Assembly: GCA_030065055.1 (NCBI GenBank)
Contig: JASJDS010000073.1
Span: forward strand, 26,591 to 90,590
From: Calothrix sp. MO_192.B10
GTDB taxonomy: Bacteria; Cyanobacteriota; Cyanobacteriia; Cyanobacteriales; Nostocaceae
Length of the DNA stretch: 64,000 nucleotides
Direction: 5' to 3'
The position numbers and the translations under genes were made by a program. The notes under the pieces are model-generated. The model did not search any database, was not told the origin of the DNA, and saw nothing but the letters and a program-made list of their open reading frames with translations. This document shows, one piece after another, positions 42,702 through 52,061 of this stretch (its first letter is position 1; each line of letters starts with the position of its first letter).

Positions 42702-43619
42702 TCAATTATTTAATCCACTATAGGCACTATACCCATAAGCTAAAGTTTGTTTCATACCCTCAGCAGGCTTGAGACTTTTATTAATTGCTCTTGCAAAAGG
42801 TACAGAAACTCCTTTAATAATTTCCGGTAAAATGGCATACTCTTGGGTTGGTTCCACAGTAGATTGAGAACATTTTTTCGTAATTCCAGAAGTCGTTAAA
42901 ATCTCTTCTATTTCAGTTGCATCATACTGCTTGAGATAAATTGGATTTTTACTAAAAATATTCAGATTTCTGATAAAATTGTGAATTAAATGGGAAGGAC
43001 AATTTTTATTATGAAAAGAATGATTAAATACAAACATTCCACCGGGTTTTAGAACCCGGGCTATTTCACTCATCAGCCTTCTCATTTGTGCATCTGGTAT
43101 ATGCATAAATACACAATTGGAAATTACTAAATCTATGGAATTATCCTCTAAAGGTAAGATTTCGGCAGAATTACAAATTATATGAAATTCCGCACCTGGA
43201 AAAAAATCATATTCTTGTTTAAATTTGAGCAGTCGTCTCAGTAAAGGTTCAGATATATCTATTCCGTAAAATTTTTGGCATTGCAAATTTTTTGCTTTTG
43301 AGAGATGTAAAGGAATACGACCATAGCCACAACCAAGTTCTAAAATAGAATCAACAGACTTGTTTTCAGGAAATTGATTCCAAGTACCTCCAGGTTTTCC
43401 GGTGATCAGAGTATAATCTTGTTTTATTGGTGATGACTTTTGAATCGTCTCAATCTTTTGGGAACCATAGTATGTCTTACCAATTTTGTCCCATTTTTGT
43501 TTGTGTTGATTCTGATTCAACTGTTCGTAATCTTGAGGAAAATAAATGCCATCCCGTAGTTGGAAATCATTCAAACTGGGTTTTCTATTTACTAATTGAC
43601 TCATATTCTTAGGCTGCAA
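42702..43619 (-). CDS. Class I SAM-dependent methyltransferase
   Basis: 305 aa. The SAM-binding motif SILELGCGYGRIPLHLSK is in mid-protein, followed by FYGIDISEPLLRRL, then ICNSAEILPLEDNSIDLVISNCVFMHI and RVLKPGGMFVFNHSF. The N-terminal 80 residues have no recognised domain. Isolated on the minus strand, with repeats on its upstream side. The substrate is unknown. Confidence 0.85.
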   Translation of the reverse strand: MQPKNMSQLVNRKPSLNDFQLRDGIYFPQDYEQLNQNQHKQKWDKIGKTYYGSQKIETIQKSSPIKQDYTLITGKPGGTWNQFPENKSVDSILELGCGYGRIPLHLSKAKNLQCQKFYGIDISEPLLRRLLKFKQEYDFFPGAEFHIICNSAEILPLEDNSIDLVISNCVFMHIPDAQMRRLMSEIARVLKPGGMFVFNHSFHNKNCPSHLIHNFIRNLNIFSKNPIYLKQYDATEIEEILTTSGITKKCSQSTVEPTQEYAILPEIIKGVSVPFARAINKSLKPAEGMKQTLAYGYSAYSGLNN

Positions 43620-44445
43620 TACATATTAATACCAATTTGAAAAACAATGCGACACATAATTGATTGGTAGGGGCGGGGTTACCCCGCCCCTACGAGTGGA
43701 TATGTTGCAAACATTTTTTGATTTGGTATAAGATGTCTCTTGTTATACTCTACATTCAGGATGAACTGCAACAGCAAACATATATAGTGTCTTATTTTGT
43801 AAGCTTTTCAAGCTGTTTTTACCGAAAAAAGTGCAAGATAATAGGGATATATAGCATTACGTAATTAGGGCGCGGACATTTTCACAAATAAGCTGCTGTG
43901 CAGCTAAATTGTATAAGGTGAAAACGTCAAATTATTGTAGTGCCGGCAGCGTTCGACGGCTCGACTGAGCTTCGCCGAACGTCTGAGCTCACGCCGTAGA
44001 CGTAGTCGCCCCGGAGGGGCTAGGCTTGCCCGCGTCCGAGATACAAATTAAATACGCTACAGCTTACGGGTGAGGTGGGCACGGCATCAGTCAGCTTATA
44101 ACCTATGGAAGAATATTGTAGGTGCCGTGCCCCTACAGGATAATTAATTTTTTGGTATTCCCCCTGAACGGAAAACTTCAGTTCTCAAGATGGATGAGAT
44201 TTATAGCACTACGCCTGACGGGGCGCGGACATTTCTAAATCCAGCAAACCCTTTGACAGCATACTGTTCCCTGTTAAGAGTTCCCTGTTAAGAGTTCCCT
44301 AGCGCGTAGCGCTATAAAATGTGTCCTAACCTAAAACCGTAGGGCTATAAGGCTTAAAAACCTTGCATCGCCAATTTTTTGGACTCCAAAAAATGTTCCC
44401 TGTTAAGAGTTCCCTACCCCCACCAAAATACTTTTACAGCAAGCC
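43620..44445. mobile_element. Intergenic mosaic of MITE-like repeats
   Basis: 826 bp without a gene. 43628-43732: element with ends ATACCAATTTGAAAAACAAT and its imperfect inverse, around a perfect 12-bp hairpin GTAGGGGCGGGG / CCCCGCCCCTAC (43667-43693). 43849-43893: fragment of the TATAGCACTACGC family. 43905-44050: fragment of the CTAAATTGTATA family filled with GC-rich palindromes. 44079-44137: arms GGGCACGGCA / TGCCGTGCCC. 44202-44349: full-length TATAGCACTACGC element. 44268-44300 and 44396-44414: TTCCCTGTTAAGAG repeats. Confidence 0.7.
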
Positions 44446-46092
44446 TTAATTACTACCAAATACTGCCGAAGAAGATTCCAAAGTAGGGATTAACTGTATC
44501 CCGAATTCTGCTTCAAATATACTTTTGGTGAAATTTAAACTCCACAATTCCAATGCACAGTCATCATTAATATTGTCAGGAAAAACTCGCAGCAATAATT
44601 CCTGTACGTCTCGATGATATTCACATTTTATCCTGGAAACTGCACCGATTTGTCGCCGATCTAATGCCGCTGCCAATCTCAAAATAGCACTTAATTGACT
44701 CACCAGAATTTGGCTTCTTCTATTCAGCAAATTACGATAATTTTCATGCTTTTTCTTCGGAGCTGATTTGCGATGATAGCGAGCTAAATTGGCAATAATT
44801 TCGATTTCTGTTTCTGTATATCCTAATAAGTCACCATTGCGAATTAAATAATAAGAATGCTTGTGGTGAGAATCATGACTTATGTAATGACCACAATTAT
44901 GTAATATCGCCGCCGCCCATAGCAATTCCCTATCTTCTCCTCCCCAACTATGCAGCAAATATTGGGTTTGGTCGAATAGACTCAGGGCAAATTGGGCGAT
45001 CCGATCGCTATATTCTAAATTTACCCGAAATTTCTTAGCTACATTTAACACACTACGCTGACGTACTGAACCTTGATACCGCAGTCGGTTTTCTATTAAC
45101 CCATGAGCCAACATCCAGTCTACAATTACCCCTTCCCGGAGCGATCGCTCGCACACAGTAATTGCGTTTGCCCCTAATAAGGTCATTGCTTCCTGTAATA
45201 TTACTGCCCCTGCAAGTATTACTTCTGACCGCTTATCAGGCATTCCCGGAATTGTTGACCGTTCGGCATAAGTCATTTTCCGTAAGCGATTGACCCACTC
45301 CCGTAAGTCTTTGAGGGTAAATTGATAACCATTGAGGGTGGATGGTTCGTATCCTAACTTATCCTGGGCATGGATCACGGCTAGGGTTTCAATGGTTCCG
45401 GAAGTACCTACTAACCGGGAAGATTCACCCAATTCCAAGTTACCCAATACCTCGTCTACGGAACGTTCCAGCATTCCCCTCACATATGCTTGCAGATATT
45501 GAAATTCACTATTACTAATGGGGTCAGAATGAATTAACTCACCAGTCAGACGAACTGCACCCACCTTGGTACTGGTAAGTACTCTTTCCTGATGACTATC
45601 CCCTAAAATAATTTCTGTGGAACCACCACCAATATCTACAATCATATGGGGTTGATTGTTAAATTCCATCCCAGAAAGTACGCCCAGATATATACGTCGT
45701 GCTTCCTCCGGACCAGAAATTAAATCTACACTTAAACCGACTTGCTCCTTTACCCTGTGCAAAAAATCCTTACCGTTGGGAGCTTCCCTTACCGCACTAG
45801 TTGCCACCGCCACAATAGTCTCAGCATGGAGGGATTTGGCAATTTCTTGGAACCTGTGCAAAGCTGCGATCGCTTTTTTCATAATCCCTTGTTTGAGACA
45901 ACCAGTGGCAATTTCGCGATCGCCTAATCTGACAGTTTCTTTCTCCCTACCTATAATACTAAATGCTGGTAAGGTTGGTTCAATCCGCACAATCACCATG
46001 TGTAGGGAATTCGTCCCCATGTCAATTGCGGCAATAATTCGGTGTTGCTCAACAGTGGGAGCAGGAATATTCTCAGTGCTTATAGAAACCAT
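44446..46092 (-). CDS. ppx: Exopolyphosphatase / guanosine pentaphosphatase (Ppx/GppA)
   Basis: 548 aa. The ASKHA-fold phosphatase N-terminus has AAIDMGTNSLHMV (phosphate loop 1), VAVATSAVREAPNG, and DIGGGSTEIILGD (phosphate loop 2). VGTSGTIETLAVI follows. The C-terminal helical domain carries an HD-type motif (AAAILHNCGHYISHDSHHKHSYYLI). It removes phosphate from the ends of polyphosphate and possibly from pppGpp. Length and layout match long Ppx forms. Divergent from the prenyltransferase gene, with 240 bp between. Confidence 0.93.
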   Translation of the reverse strand: MVSISTENIPAPTVEQHRIIAAIDMGTNSLHMVIVRIEPTLPAFSIIGREKETVRLGDREIATGCLKQGIMKKAIAALHRFQEIAKSLHAETIVAVATSAVREAPNGKDFLHRVKEQVGLSVDLISGPEEARRIYLGVLSGMEFNNQPHMIVDIGGGSTEIILGDSHQERVLTSTKVGAVRLTGELIHSDPISNSEFQYLQAYVRGMLERSVDEVLGNLELGESSRLVGTSGTIETLAVIHAQDKLGYEPSTLNGYQFTLKDLREWVNRLRKMTYAERSTIPGMPDKRSEVILAGAVILQEAMTLLGANAITVCERSLREGVIVDWMLAHGLIENRLRYQGSVRQRSVLNVAKKFRVNLEYSDRIAQFALSLFDQTQYLLHSWGGEDRELLWAAAILHNCGHYISHDSHHKHSYYLIRNGDLLGYTETEIEIIANLARYHRKSAPKKKHENYRNLLNRRSQILVSQLSAILRLAAALDRRQIGAVSRIKCEYHRDVQELLLRVFPDNINDDCALELWSLNFTKSIFEAEFGIQLIPTLESSSAVFGSN

Positions 46093-46332
46093 CGAAATTA
46101 TCTCTCTAAGGGATGGTACAACGGCAGCACCACAAGCGTACTACCACCATAGGGAAAAAATTGGGAGCCAATTACTCAACAAAAATTGCTGGATTAGTTA
46201 CCACTCAATTGCCATCCTAGGTGTATCTAAAATGGCAAATATGAGATTGTACTTTTATAAATATCAAATAACGATATTCTATATATGTGAAGATGTATGA
46301 ATTAATATTTCTTGAAATAATATTTGTCAGTT

Positions 46333-47214
46333 ATGTTGACTACCCCAGAAAGCAATACAGAACCCTTATGGCTAACAATTATCCGGCTTTTAAGGTGGGA
46401 TAAACCGGAAGGGAGACTCATTTTAATGATTCCTGCCCTGTGGGCTGTATTTTTAGCGGCGCAAGGCAAACCACCCTTACCCTTAGTAGGAACCATTATC
46501 CTGGGAACCTTCGCCACCAGTGCTGCTGGATGCGTTGTGAACGACTTGTGGGATAGAAATATCGATCCAGAAGTAGAAAGAACCCGCAATCGTCCCCTGG
46601 CTTCCCGCGCACTTTCTGTGAAAGTGGGGATTGTGGTTGCTGTGGTAGCAATGGCTTGTGCTGCGGTGCTTGCCTTTTATCTTAACCCATTTACTTTCTG
46701 GTTATGTGTTGCCGCCGTACCAGTAATTTTGCTTTATCCCGGTGCCAAACGGGTGTTTCCCGTACCCCAATTGGTGCTTTCCATTGCTTGGGGTTTTGCG
46801 GTGTTGATTAGTTGGAGTGCGGTGACTCAAACCCTATCTTTACCCACTTGGCTGCTGTGGGGGGCTACAGTACTCTGGACATTGGGATTTGATACCATCT
46901 ATGCTATGAGCGATCGCCAGGACGATCAACGCATTGGTGTCAACTCCAGTGCCCTATTTTTTGGTAACTATGTTGTCAGCGCCATTGGTATTTTCTTTAC
47001 TGGAACTATGGGGCTACTTGCTGGATTAGGAATCGTCACCAATCTTAACTTTGCATTTTGGATTAGTTTGGCGATCGCTGTAATAGGATGGACATGGCAA
47101 ATTGTTAGATTAACTCAGCCTGAATTGCCCAGCCCTATTTATGGTCAAATGTTCCGGCAGAATGTTTGGATTGGCTTTGTATTACTTGCTGGGATGATTG
47201 CTGGCAGTTTTTAA
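46333..47214 (+). CDS. UbiA-family 4-hydroxybenzoate polyprenyltransferase
   Basis: 293-aa membrane prenyltransferase with about eight helices. The first Asp-rich motif is NDLWDRNIDPEVERTRNRP, and the second is DTIYAMSDRQDDQRIGVNSSA. In cyanobacteria this family includes 4-hydroxybenzoate solanesyltransferase, the early plastoquinone-9 step, which is the likely role here. The frame is open from a TTG at 46324, but the ATG at 46333 is the natural start (MLTTPESNTEPLW). Confidence 0.88.
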   Translation: MLTTPESNTEPLWLTIIRLLRWDKPEGRLILMIPALWAVFLAAQGKPPLPLVGTIILGTFATSAAGCVVNDLWDRNIDPEVERTRNRPLASRALSVKVGIVVAVVAMACAAVLAFYLNPFTFWLCVAAVPVILLYPGAKRVFPVPQLVLSIAWGFAVLISWSAVTQTLSLPTWLLWGATVLWTLGFDTIYAMSDRQDDQRIGVNSSALFFGNYVVSAIGIFFTGTMGLLAGLGIVTNLNFAFWISLAIAVIGWTWQIVRLTQPELPSPIYGQMFRQNVWIGFVLLAGMIAGSF

Positions 47215-47540
47215 GAAACACGGGGAAAAGGGTAAAGGGTAAAGGGTAAAGGGTAAAGGGATTGGATATCTCGTGTTTCTTCCATTCATAGCGAGGGGGT
47301 TTAATTCTTTATTACTTATTACTTATTACCTATTACTTCATCACCCCATCACCCCATCACCTCATCCTTCCCCCTTTTGGGGATGATTTCACAAATTTAC
47401 GTGTTTATTCTATAGACAAATAAAAATTATATCGTATTTTCATACTAGTTGTAAATCTATCCCTAGCTAGTTACGCACATCTACTGATTTAGTTTATTAA
47501 TTGGGTGTATGAATCAGAAACTTCAATACACCCAATCCGA
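47215..47540. repeat. Short tandem repeats (GGGTAAA, period 7)
   Basis: 47230-47260 has four GGGTAAA units and a partial fifth. 47308-47336 has TTATTACTTATTACC units, and 47338-47365 ATCACCCC units. The rest is AT-rich. No gene was seen. Confidence 0.75.
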
Positions 47541-48146
47541 ATGAAACAATATATCAGCACAAGAAGTTTGGCAGATAGGCTTCTTGTTCAAATCTTCACA
47601 ATATCTTTATTGTTTCTTGGTACTGCGGGTATAATTGCAGGTGGTTTTTTAGTTAGAGAGTCGTTCAGTAAAAATAGTGAGACTCAGGCTATAACTAACA
47701 CCAAAAGATATAGAGAGATTCGATATCAAACTTGGTTGAATCCAGAAATCATCAAGCATTTTCCTCAGAGTATACCCACTGATGCCCAAGAAGCAAAAAT
47801 GATTTATTCTCCTGGTTTAATCAAGGGAAGTAAGGTTTTACAACTGAGGTATAAACTGCCGTCAAACAAGATCGAAAAATTACTTTTAGATTATCAAAAA
47901 GCAGCTAAATATAAATATGTAGGTGGTAACACTAACGATCATGCCAATCAACCCCAAGGTGTACCTACCACTTTTTTCTATACCAATGAATCACAAGAAC
48001 AGACATTTCCGCTTACTTATCAAATCTTAGTATTAAATGCACGCGATCGCGGCACTCCTGACTTTAAATGGCAACATGGTGATAGTTATGGAGTAGCCAT
48101 TGATAAATTTAACTCTGAGATTGTTTATTGGGCAGAACAATGGTAA
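47541..48146 (+). CDS. Membrane-anchored hypothetical protein
   Basis: 201 aa, no family recognised. A short cytoplasmic N-terminus is followed by one membrane helix (LLVQIFTISLLFLGTAGIIAGGFLV, about residues 15-38), then about 160 soluble residues with GVPTTFFYTNESQEQTFPLT and a C-terminal WAEQW. Probably anchored in the inner membrane with the soluble part outside. The ATG at 47541 puts the positively charged stretch just before the helix. A GTG at 47505 would add 12 residues and cannot be excluded. Confidence 0.65.
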   Translation: MKQYISTRSLADRLLVQIFTISLLFLGTAGIIAGGFLVRESFSKNSETQAITNTKRYREIRYQTWLNPEIIKHFPQSIPTDAQEAKMIYSPGLIKGSKVLQLRYKLPSNKIEKLLLDYQKAAKYKYVGGNTNDHANQPQGVPTTFFYTNESQEQTFPLTYQILVLNARDRGTPDFKWQHGDSYGVAIDKFNSEIVYWAEQW

Positions 48147-48493
48147 GAGAATTTTGGATTTTAGATTTTAGATTTTGGATTGTGAATTTTTGTGAAGGAT
48201 AGATTAAGACCTCACTTCCATCCCCTCTCCTTAATCATCCCCTCTCCTTAATAAGGAGAGGGGTGCCGTCAGGCGGGGTGAGGTTTTTAATAACTCTCCT
48301 TAATAAGGATACCAATGGCGAATTTCTCGTGACTTGCCTCTGGCAAGGAATGCAGCGATTGAGGCTCCTGCCTCAAATCCTGGCTGGAGGCGGGAGCCTC
48401 TAAAGAGTGCATTTCCAGGCTGGAGCCTGGAAACGAGAGAGAACTGATAACTGATAACTGAAATCACCCACTTAAATTAACTAATAACCAGTG
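48147..48493. repeat. Intergenic hairpin repeats (CCCCTCTCCTTA family)
   Basis: 48239-48263 is a palindrome with arms CCCCTCTCCTTA / TAAGGAGAGGGG, enclosed by CCTCAC ... GGGGTGAGG. The same unit is read in frame inside the chelatase gene at 55744-55799. 48356-48440 holds nested GAGGCTCCTGCCTC and CCAGGCTGGAGCCTGG palindromes. A TTTTAGATTTTAGATTTTGG tract lies at 48153-48179. No gene was seen. Confidence 0.75.
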
Positions 48494-48982
48494 ATGAAAA
48501 TAATTATTGGGGTAATGGGACCAGGAGATAAGGCAACAGCAACAGATTTAGATAATGCCTTTGAATTAGGAAAGCTCATTGCCCAACAAGGGTGGGTTTT
48601 ACTTACGGGTGGTAGAAATGTAGGGGTAATGGATGCTGCTTCTCAGGGCGCGAAATCTGCTGATGGCTTAACTATTGGTATTCTTCCTGGCAATCATCCA
48701 CAAGGAATCTCTGAGGCAGTTGATATAGCCATTTTCACTGACATGGGCAACGCTCGCAATAATATTAATGTGCTTTCTAGCCATGTGGTAATTGCCTGTG
48801 GCATGGGTGCGGGTACAGCCTCGGAAATTGCTTTAGCTTTAAAGAGTGGGAAGCCAGTGATTTTGTTAACTAATGATGAAAGCAGCAAAACTTTTTTTCA
48901 ACAGCTAGCACCAGAAAATGTATATTTAGTGGATAGGGTGGAAAATGCGATCGCAACTATCCAAACTATTTTAAATTCATAG
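48494..48982 (+). CDS. LOG-like / TIGR00725-family protein (Rossmann nucleotide-binding)
   Basis: 162 aa. IIIGVMGPGD at the N-terminus, LLTGGRNVGVMDAASQGAKSADGLTIGILPG (the GGRxxGxM block of the LOG/SLOG superfamily) and VVIACGMGAGTASEIALALK (the second nucleotide-binding loop). The family covers cytokinin-type phosphoribohydrolases and ligand-binding SLOG domains. The true substrate is not known for this branch. The ATG at 48494 follows a possible GTG at 48491. No operon partner is seen. Confidence 0.82.
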   Translation: MKIIIGVMGPGDKATATDLDNAFELGKLIAQQGWVLLTGGRNVGVMDAASQGAKSADGLTIGILPGNHPQGISEAVDIAIFTDMGNARNNINVLSSHVVIACGMGAGTASEIALALKSGKPVILLTNDESSKTFFQQLAPENVYLVDRVENAIATIQTILNS

Positions 48983-49286
48983 GAATGACGCAACTGGTAA
49001 ATTCTACATTTGCCTCACCATATGAGTTTTTCGCCTAAGAGGTTGTTGAAAAAGTAATATTACATACCGAAGATATCTGAGATCCTCCTCAATTTACCTA
49101 CCCTGCACCGAAGACACTACGCATTTAGGGAAAGGGTTGTTTAGTGCAAAAACTGATCATCAAAATTATCTTATATCTACTATAAGAACTTATTAATGAT
49201 CGTCATACTAACCTTAATGTTTAATATTTAATGAGAGTAAAAACATTATCTAAGGTAATGCTATTAAGTTTTGGGAGCATCTCATA
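48983..49286. other. Intergenic region upstream of the pentapeptide-repeat gene
   Basis: 304 bp, AT-rich towards the gene. 49041-49062 (gttgttgaaaaagtaatatt) looks like an end of a repeat, but no partner was found. The promoter of the next gene should lie in 49160-49270. No gene was seen. Confidence 0.4.
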
Positions 49287-50501
49287 ATGTTAACGCCAGG
49301 GATTAATCTATCTCAACAGGATCTAAGCGGGCAAGATTTTACAGGTCAAGATGGAACTGGTGCGAATCTCTTTAAAGTAAAGGCGCAAAACACTATTTTC
49401 GACAATACCCTTCTCATCGATGCAAATCTTGAGGAAGCCGATCTGTTTGGTGCTTCATTCGTTGGTGCTGACCTGACTAGAGCCAATTTATTCAAAGCCA
49501 CACTGAAAAATGCCGACTTCACGAATGCCACTTTGACGAATGCCATATTGACAGAGTCTTCTGTTGAAGGTGTTATCTTCAACAATACAAATGCGACTGG
49601 TGCGAACTTTACACTAACTAACTTCACGGATGCCACTATCACCAACTCTACCCTTGATGGTGCTAACCTGAGCGGCGTATCAATAACTGATACCACCTTT
49701 AGCGGTACTACCTTTATCGGTACTGATTTGAGCAATGCTAATGCTGAAGACCTCATCCTGACAAGTACTAATTTTACGCAAGCTATCTTAACCAATGCTA
49801 AATTGGCCGATACTAACCTGAGTGGCAGTAACCTAACTAATGTCAGTGGGGAAGGCGTATTTTTGGAAGGTGCCAATCTGACCAATGTTAATTTCGCCGG
49901 AGCCGATCTCAGTGGTGCTAACCTGAACAGGGCGATTTTGACTGGAGCTGACTTAACTGGAGGTGTTGAACTAGACAATGCATTTCTTGAAGGAGTCGAT
50001 TTCAGTGGAGTTGACTTAACTGGTGCTGATTTGAGTGGAGCAAAACTCAAAGGAGCAAACCTGAGCGGTGCCGATCTGAGCAACGTCGATCTCACAGGTG
50101 CTGACCTGAGTGGAGCTAACCTGAGTGGAGCAGAATTAGATGGAGCTATTTTGAATAATGTCTTGGCTGGAAAGATAGACATTACAGGTACTGACTTTTC
50201 AGGTGCTATCCTATCCGGTGCTAGCCTAAAAGAAGCTCAAGCAGATAACTTGACCAATTTCACCAATGCAAATCTGACTGGAGCCAACCTAGAAAAGGCA
50301 GATCTGACAGGCGCGAACTTGACTGGTGTTGATGCAACCCAGATTACATTTATCGATGGTCTTGCCATTGGAGCGAATGTAACCAATGCTGACTTTACTG
50401 ACTCTACTTTGATTAAGTCTAACTTCACTGACGCTATTGGGATAGGTACAGCTATCTTTACTGGTGCTGATACGACAGGTGCGATTGGAATTCCTGTATA
50501 G
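49287..50501 (+). CDS. Pentapeptide-repeat protein
   Basis: 404 aa, almost wholly made of A(D/N)LxG-type pentapeptide repeats (ADLTRANLFKATLKNADFTN, ADLSGAKLKGANLSGADLSN) that form a right-handed quadrilateral beta-helix. The start LTPGINLSQQDLSGQDFTGQ is itself repeat-like. There is no signal peptide or membrane helix, so it is cytoplasmic. Pentapeptide proteins can mimic DNA or act as binding rods, but no fused domain gives a role here. The middle part (49900-50150) has the most regular units. Confidence 0.9.
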   Translation: MLTPGINLSQQDLSGQDFTGQDGTGANLFKVKAQNTIFDNTLLIDANLEEADLFGASFVGADLTRANLFKATLKNADFTNATLTNAILTESSVEGVIFNNTNATGANFTLTNFTDATITNSTLDGANLSGVSITDTTFSGTTFIGTDLSNANAEDLILTSTNFTQAILTNAKLADTNLSGSNLTNVSGEGVFLEGANLTNVNFAGADLSGANLNRAILTGADLTGGVELDNAFLEGVDFSGVDLTGADLSGAKLKGANLSGADLSNVDLTGADLSGANLSGAELDGAILNNVLAGKIDITGTDFSGAILSGASLKEAQADNLTNFTNANLTGANLEKADLTGANLTGVDATQITFIDGLAIGANVTNADFTDSTLIKSNFTDAIGIGTAIFTGADTTGAIGIPV

Positions 50502-50569
50502 TTCTGAGGATTTTTCTTTTTTATCGCCAATAGCGCGATCGCCCTTTCATGGATGATAGTTACCTCGTT

Positions 50570-50999
50570 TCAAGTATCTAACTGAGGACTGAGTAGAGGA
50601 ATTGGGCGATCGCGATTCTTACGATAAATCTGAAAATCACTATCCAGGGTAAAAACGCAACTATTGGGATAAAGTTCAGCCATTCGTACTAATTCTGCAT
50701 CTGCCAAAGAGACTGGTACAGATTGATAGCGAGTTAGCAGTGCAACAACTGTTGCTAACTCCACATCCAAATCAAACTGAATCACTATCTGTCGCCGATG
50801 CAAAAGTTGAAGCAGCGTTTCCTGACCATTTTTCACCCGTTGCAACAGAAACCAAGTTTCTGAAATCACAGCCTCACAAGTTAACAAAGGTGGTGCAATC
50901 TGGGACAATTGCTGGGCCACCCAAGTATGGTAGCGAGCGATCGCGCCGATCAATTAAAGCCACCAAAACACCCGTGTCAACAATCACTTGATGGAGCAT
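50570..50999 (-). pseudogene. PIN-domain toxin (VapC-like), frameshifted by a 4-bp duplication
   Basis: The start at 50999 reads MLHQVIVDTGVLVALIDRRD, the PIN N-terminus with its first acidic residue. It then leaves frame. The rest (RYHTWVAQQLSQ, CEAVISETWFLLQR, VSLADAELVRMAE, VFTLDSDFQIYR) continues in another frame to 50570. The shift lies at GCGAGCGA (50933-50940), a tandem duplication next to a HIP1 octamer. Removing one GCGA rejoins LIDRRDRYHTWVAQQL. The ATG overlaps the antitoxin stop (TAATG). All PIN motifs remain, so the break is recent or a sequencing error. Confidence 0.78.
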
Positions 51000-51241
51000 T
51001 ACTGACCGTAGCCTTGCATATAGTCTGGATTTGTTGAAAGATCGCCTGGACCTTCTCCTGCTCCAATTGCAGCATGGGCAACCTCAAAAAATGATTGGGG
51101 AGAAATTTCAGGCTCAGTCGTCTGTAGCTTCTGACGTTTTGTCCATAGGAATTCTACAAAGTCTAAAACCTGCTGCTGATCTTCTGCCGATAATGATTCT
51201 ACAGTTCGTAAAATTTGCTCACACAAATGAGACATTGCCAT
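50999..51241 (-). CDS. Antitoxin-like protein (DUF2281-type) paired with the PIN toxin
   Basis: About 80 aa. The helical N-terminus HLCEQILRTVESLSAEDQQQVLDFVEFLWTK resembles DUF2281-type antitoxins, which pair with PIN toxins in cyanobacteria; the tail PGDLSTNPDYMQGYGQ is typical of such small proteins. The stop codon overlaps the toxin ATG (TAATG), so the two form one operon. ATG at 51241 or 51235 are both possible. As the toxin is broken, the antitoxin may be a leftover. Confidence 0.75.
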   Translation of the reverse strand: MAMSHLCEQILRTVESLSAEDQQQVLDFVEFLWTKRQKLQTTEPEISPQSFFEVAHAAIGAGEGPGDLSTNPDYMQGYGQ

Positions 51242-51732
51242 CAAAGTTTAAAACAATATTTTTATTATGACAAATCTCGCGTATTTCCTAGGTTGCTGCG
51301 ATATCTTCTGATGAATTAAAAGTTAGGGTAACTATCATGTTAATTGAAGTTGCTTATTCTACATTGCCCATTGAGAAGGGAGAGAAAGCACCTATCTCAA
51401 TACTACTCGGTTAAGCATTATAAAATATATGAATCAATCTGCAATTAATAACTAATCTATTTTCGGTGGATGCTCATTCAATTTTACCCACATTTTTCGT
51501 ACACGAGTTAATTGCGGACGATTCATTTTCAAAGCGGAAATCGTTGCTTTTCCAATAGATGTTAATCCTATAATTTCCGTACCGTCTTCACTCCAGACGA
51601 AATGTTCCGCCCATAATTGCTGTTGGGGATGAAATAAAGGAACTTCCTGTTTAGTATTTGGATCAATTGCTGTTTGTCGAGATGCTTTATAACGATTACA
51701 AGATGGACAAGACAAGCAAAGATTATCAAATA

Positions 51733-51827
51733 TAGCACTTACGCAATCAGGTTAGGACATTTTTGAACGCACCAAACCTATGAACAGTAAACTTATTACT
51801 TATTACTTATTCTTGCGCGTAGCGCTA
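51733..51827. mobile_element. MITE A (TATAGCACTTACGC ends, TA target) in the HNH gene
   Basis: 95-bp element with ends TAGCACTTACGC... and ...GCGCTA, flanked by a duplicated TA (51731-51732, 51828-51829). A longer relative is at 44202-44349 (TATAGCACTACGC ... GCTATA); a fragment is at 43849, and a bare end lies near 60843-60856. No coding capacity. Confidence 0.8.
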
Positions 51828-51854
51828 TATCGTTTCTCCACCAACTGCAAGAGG

Positions 51855-52061
51855 GGTGCATCCCACTTTTTATTTTTCAAAAAAATAATAACTGTCATTG
51901 CGAGGAGGAACGACGAAGCAATCTCATGGTTTTGTTCTTAGTGAGAGATTTTGCGTTCGCGAAGCGTGTCCGAAGGACTTATGCTTCACTCCACTTCGTT
52001 ACGTGAGCGCTTCGCGCACGCTACGCGAACGCAATGACGTGCAAAAAAGTGGGATGCTCTC
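51855..52061. mobile_element. MITE B (GCATCCCACTTTTT ends) with 10-bp target duplication
   Basis: 207-bp element flanked by direct repeats CTGCAAGAGG (51845-51854 and 52062-52071). Inverted ends share GCATCCCACTTTTT. Inside it is a second palindrome bounded by GTCATTGCG and CGCAATGAC (51894-52037), the family also seen at 876 and 6411, so this is a repeat within a repeat. Confidence 0.85.

Noticed and set aside
45656..46300. 214-aa plus-strand frame
   Set aside because: Most of it is antisense to the conserved ppx gene; codon pattern and motifs support ppx.
49346..50182. 278-aa minus-strand frame
   Set aside because: Antisense shadow of the pentapeptide repeats: regular codons leave the reverse frame open and give Ala/Pro/Leu/Ser repeats.
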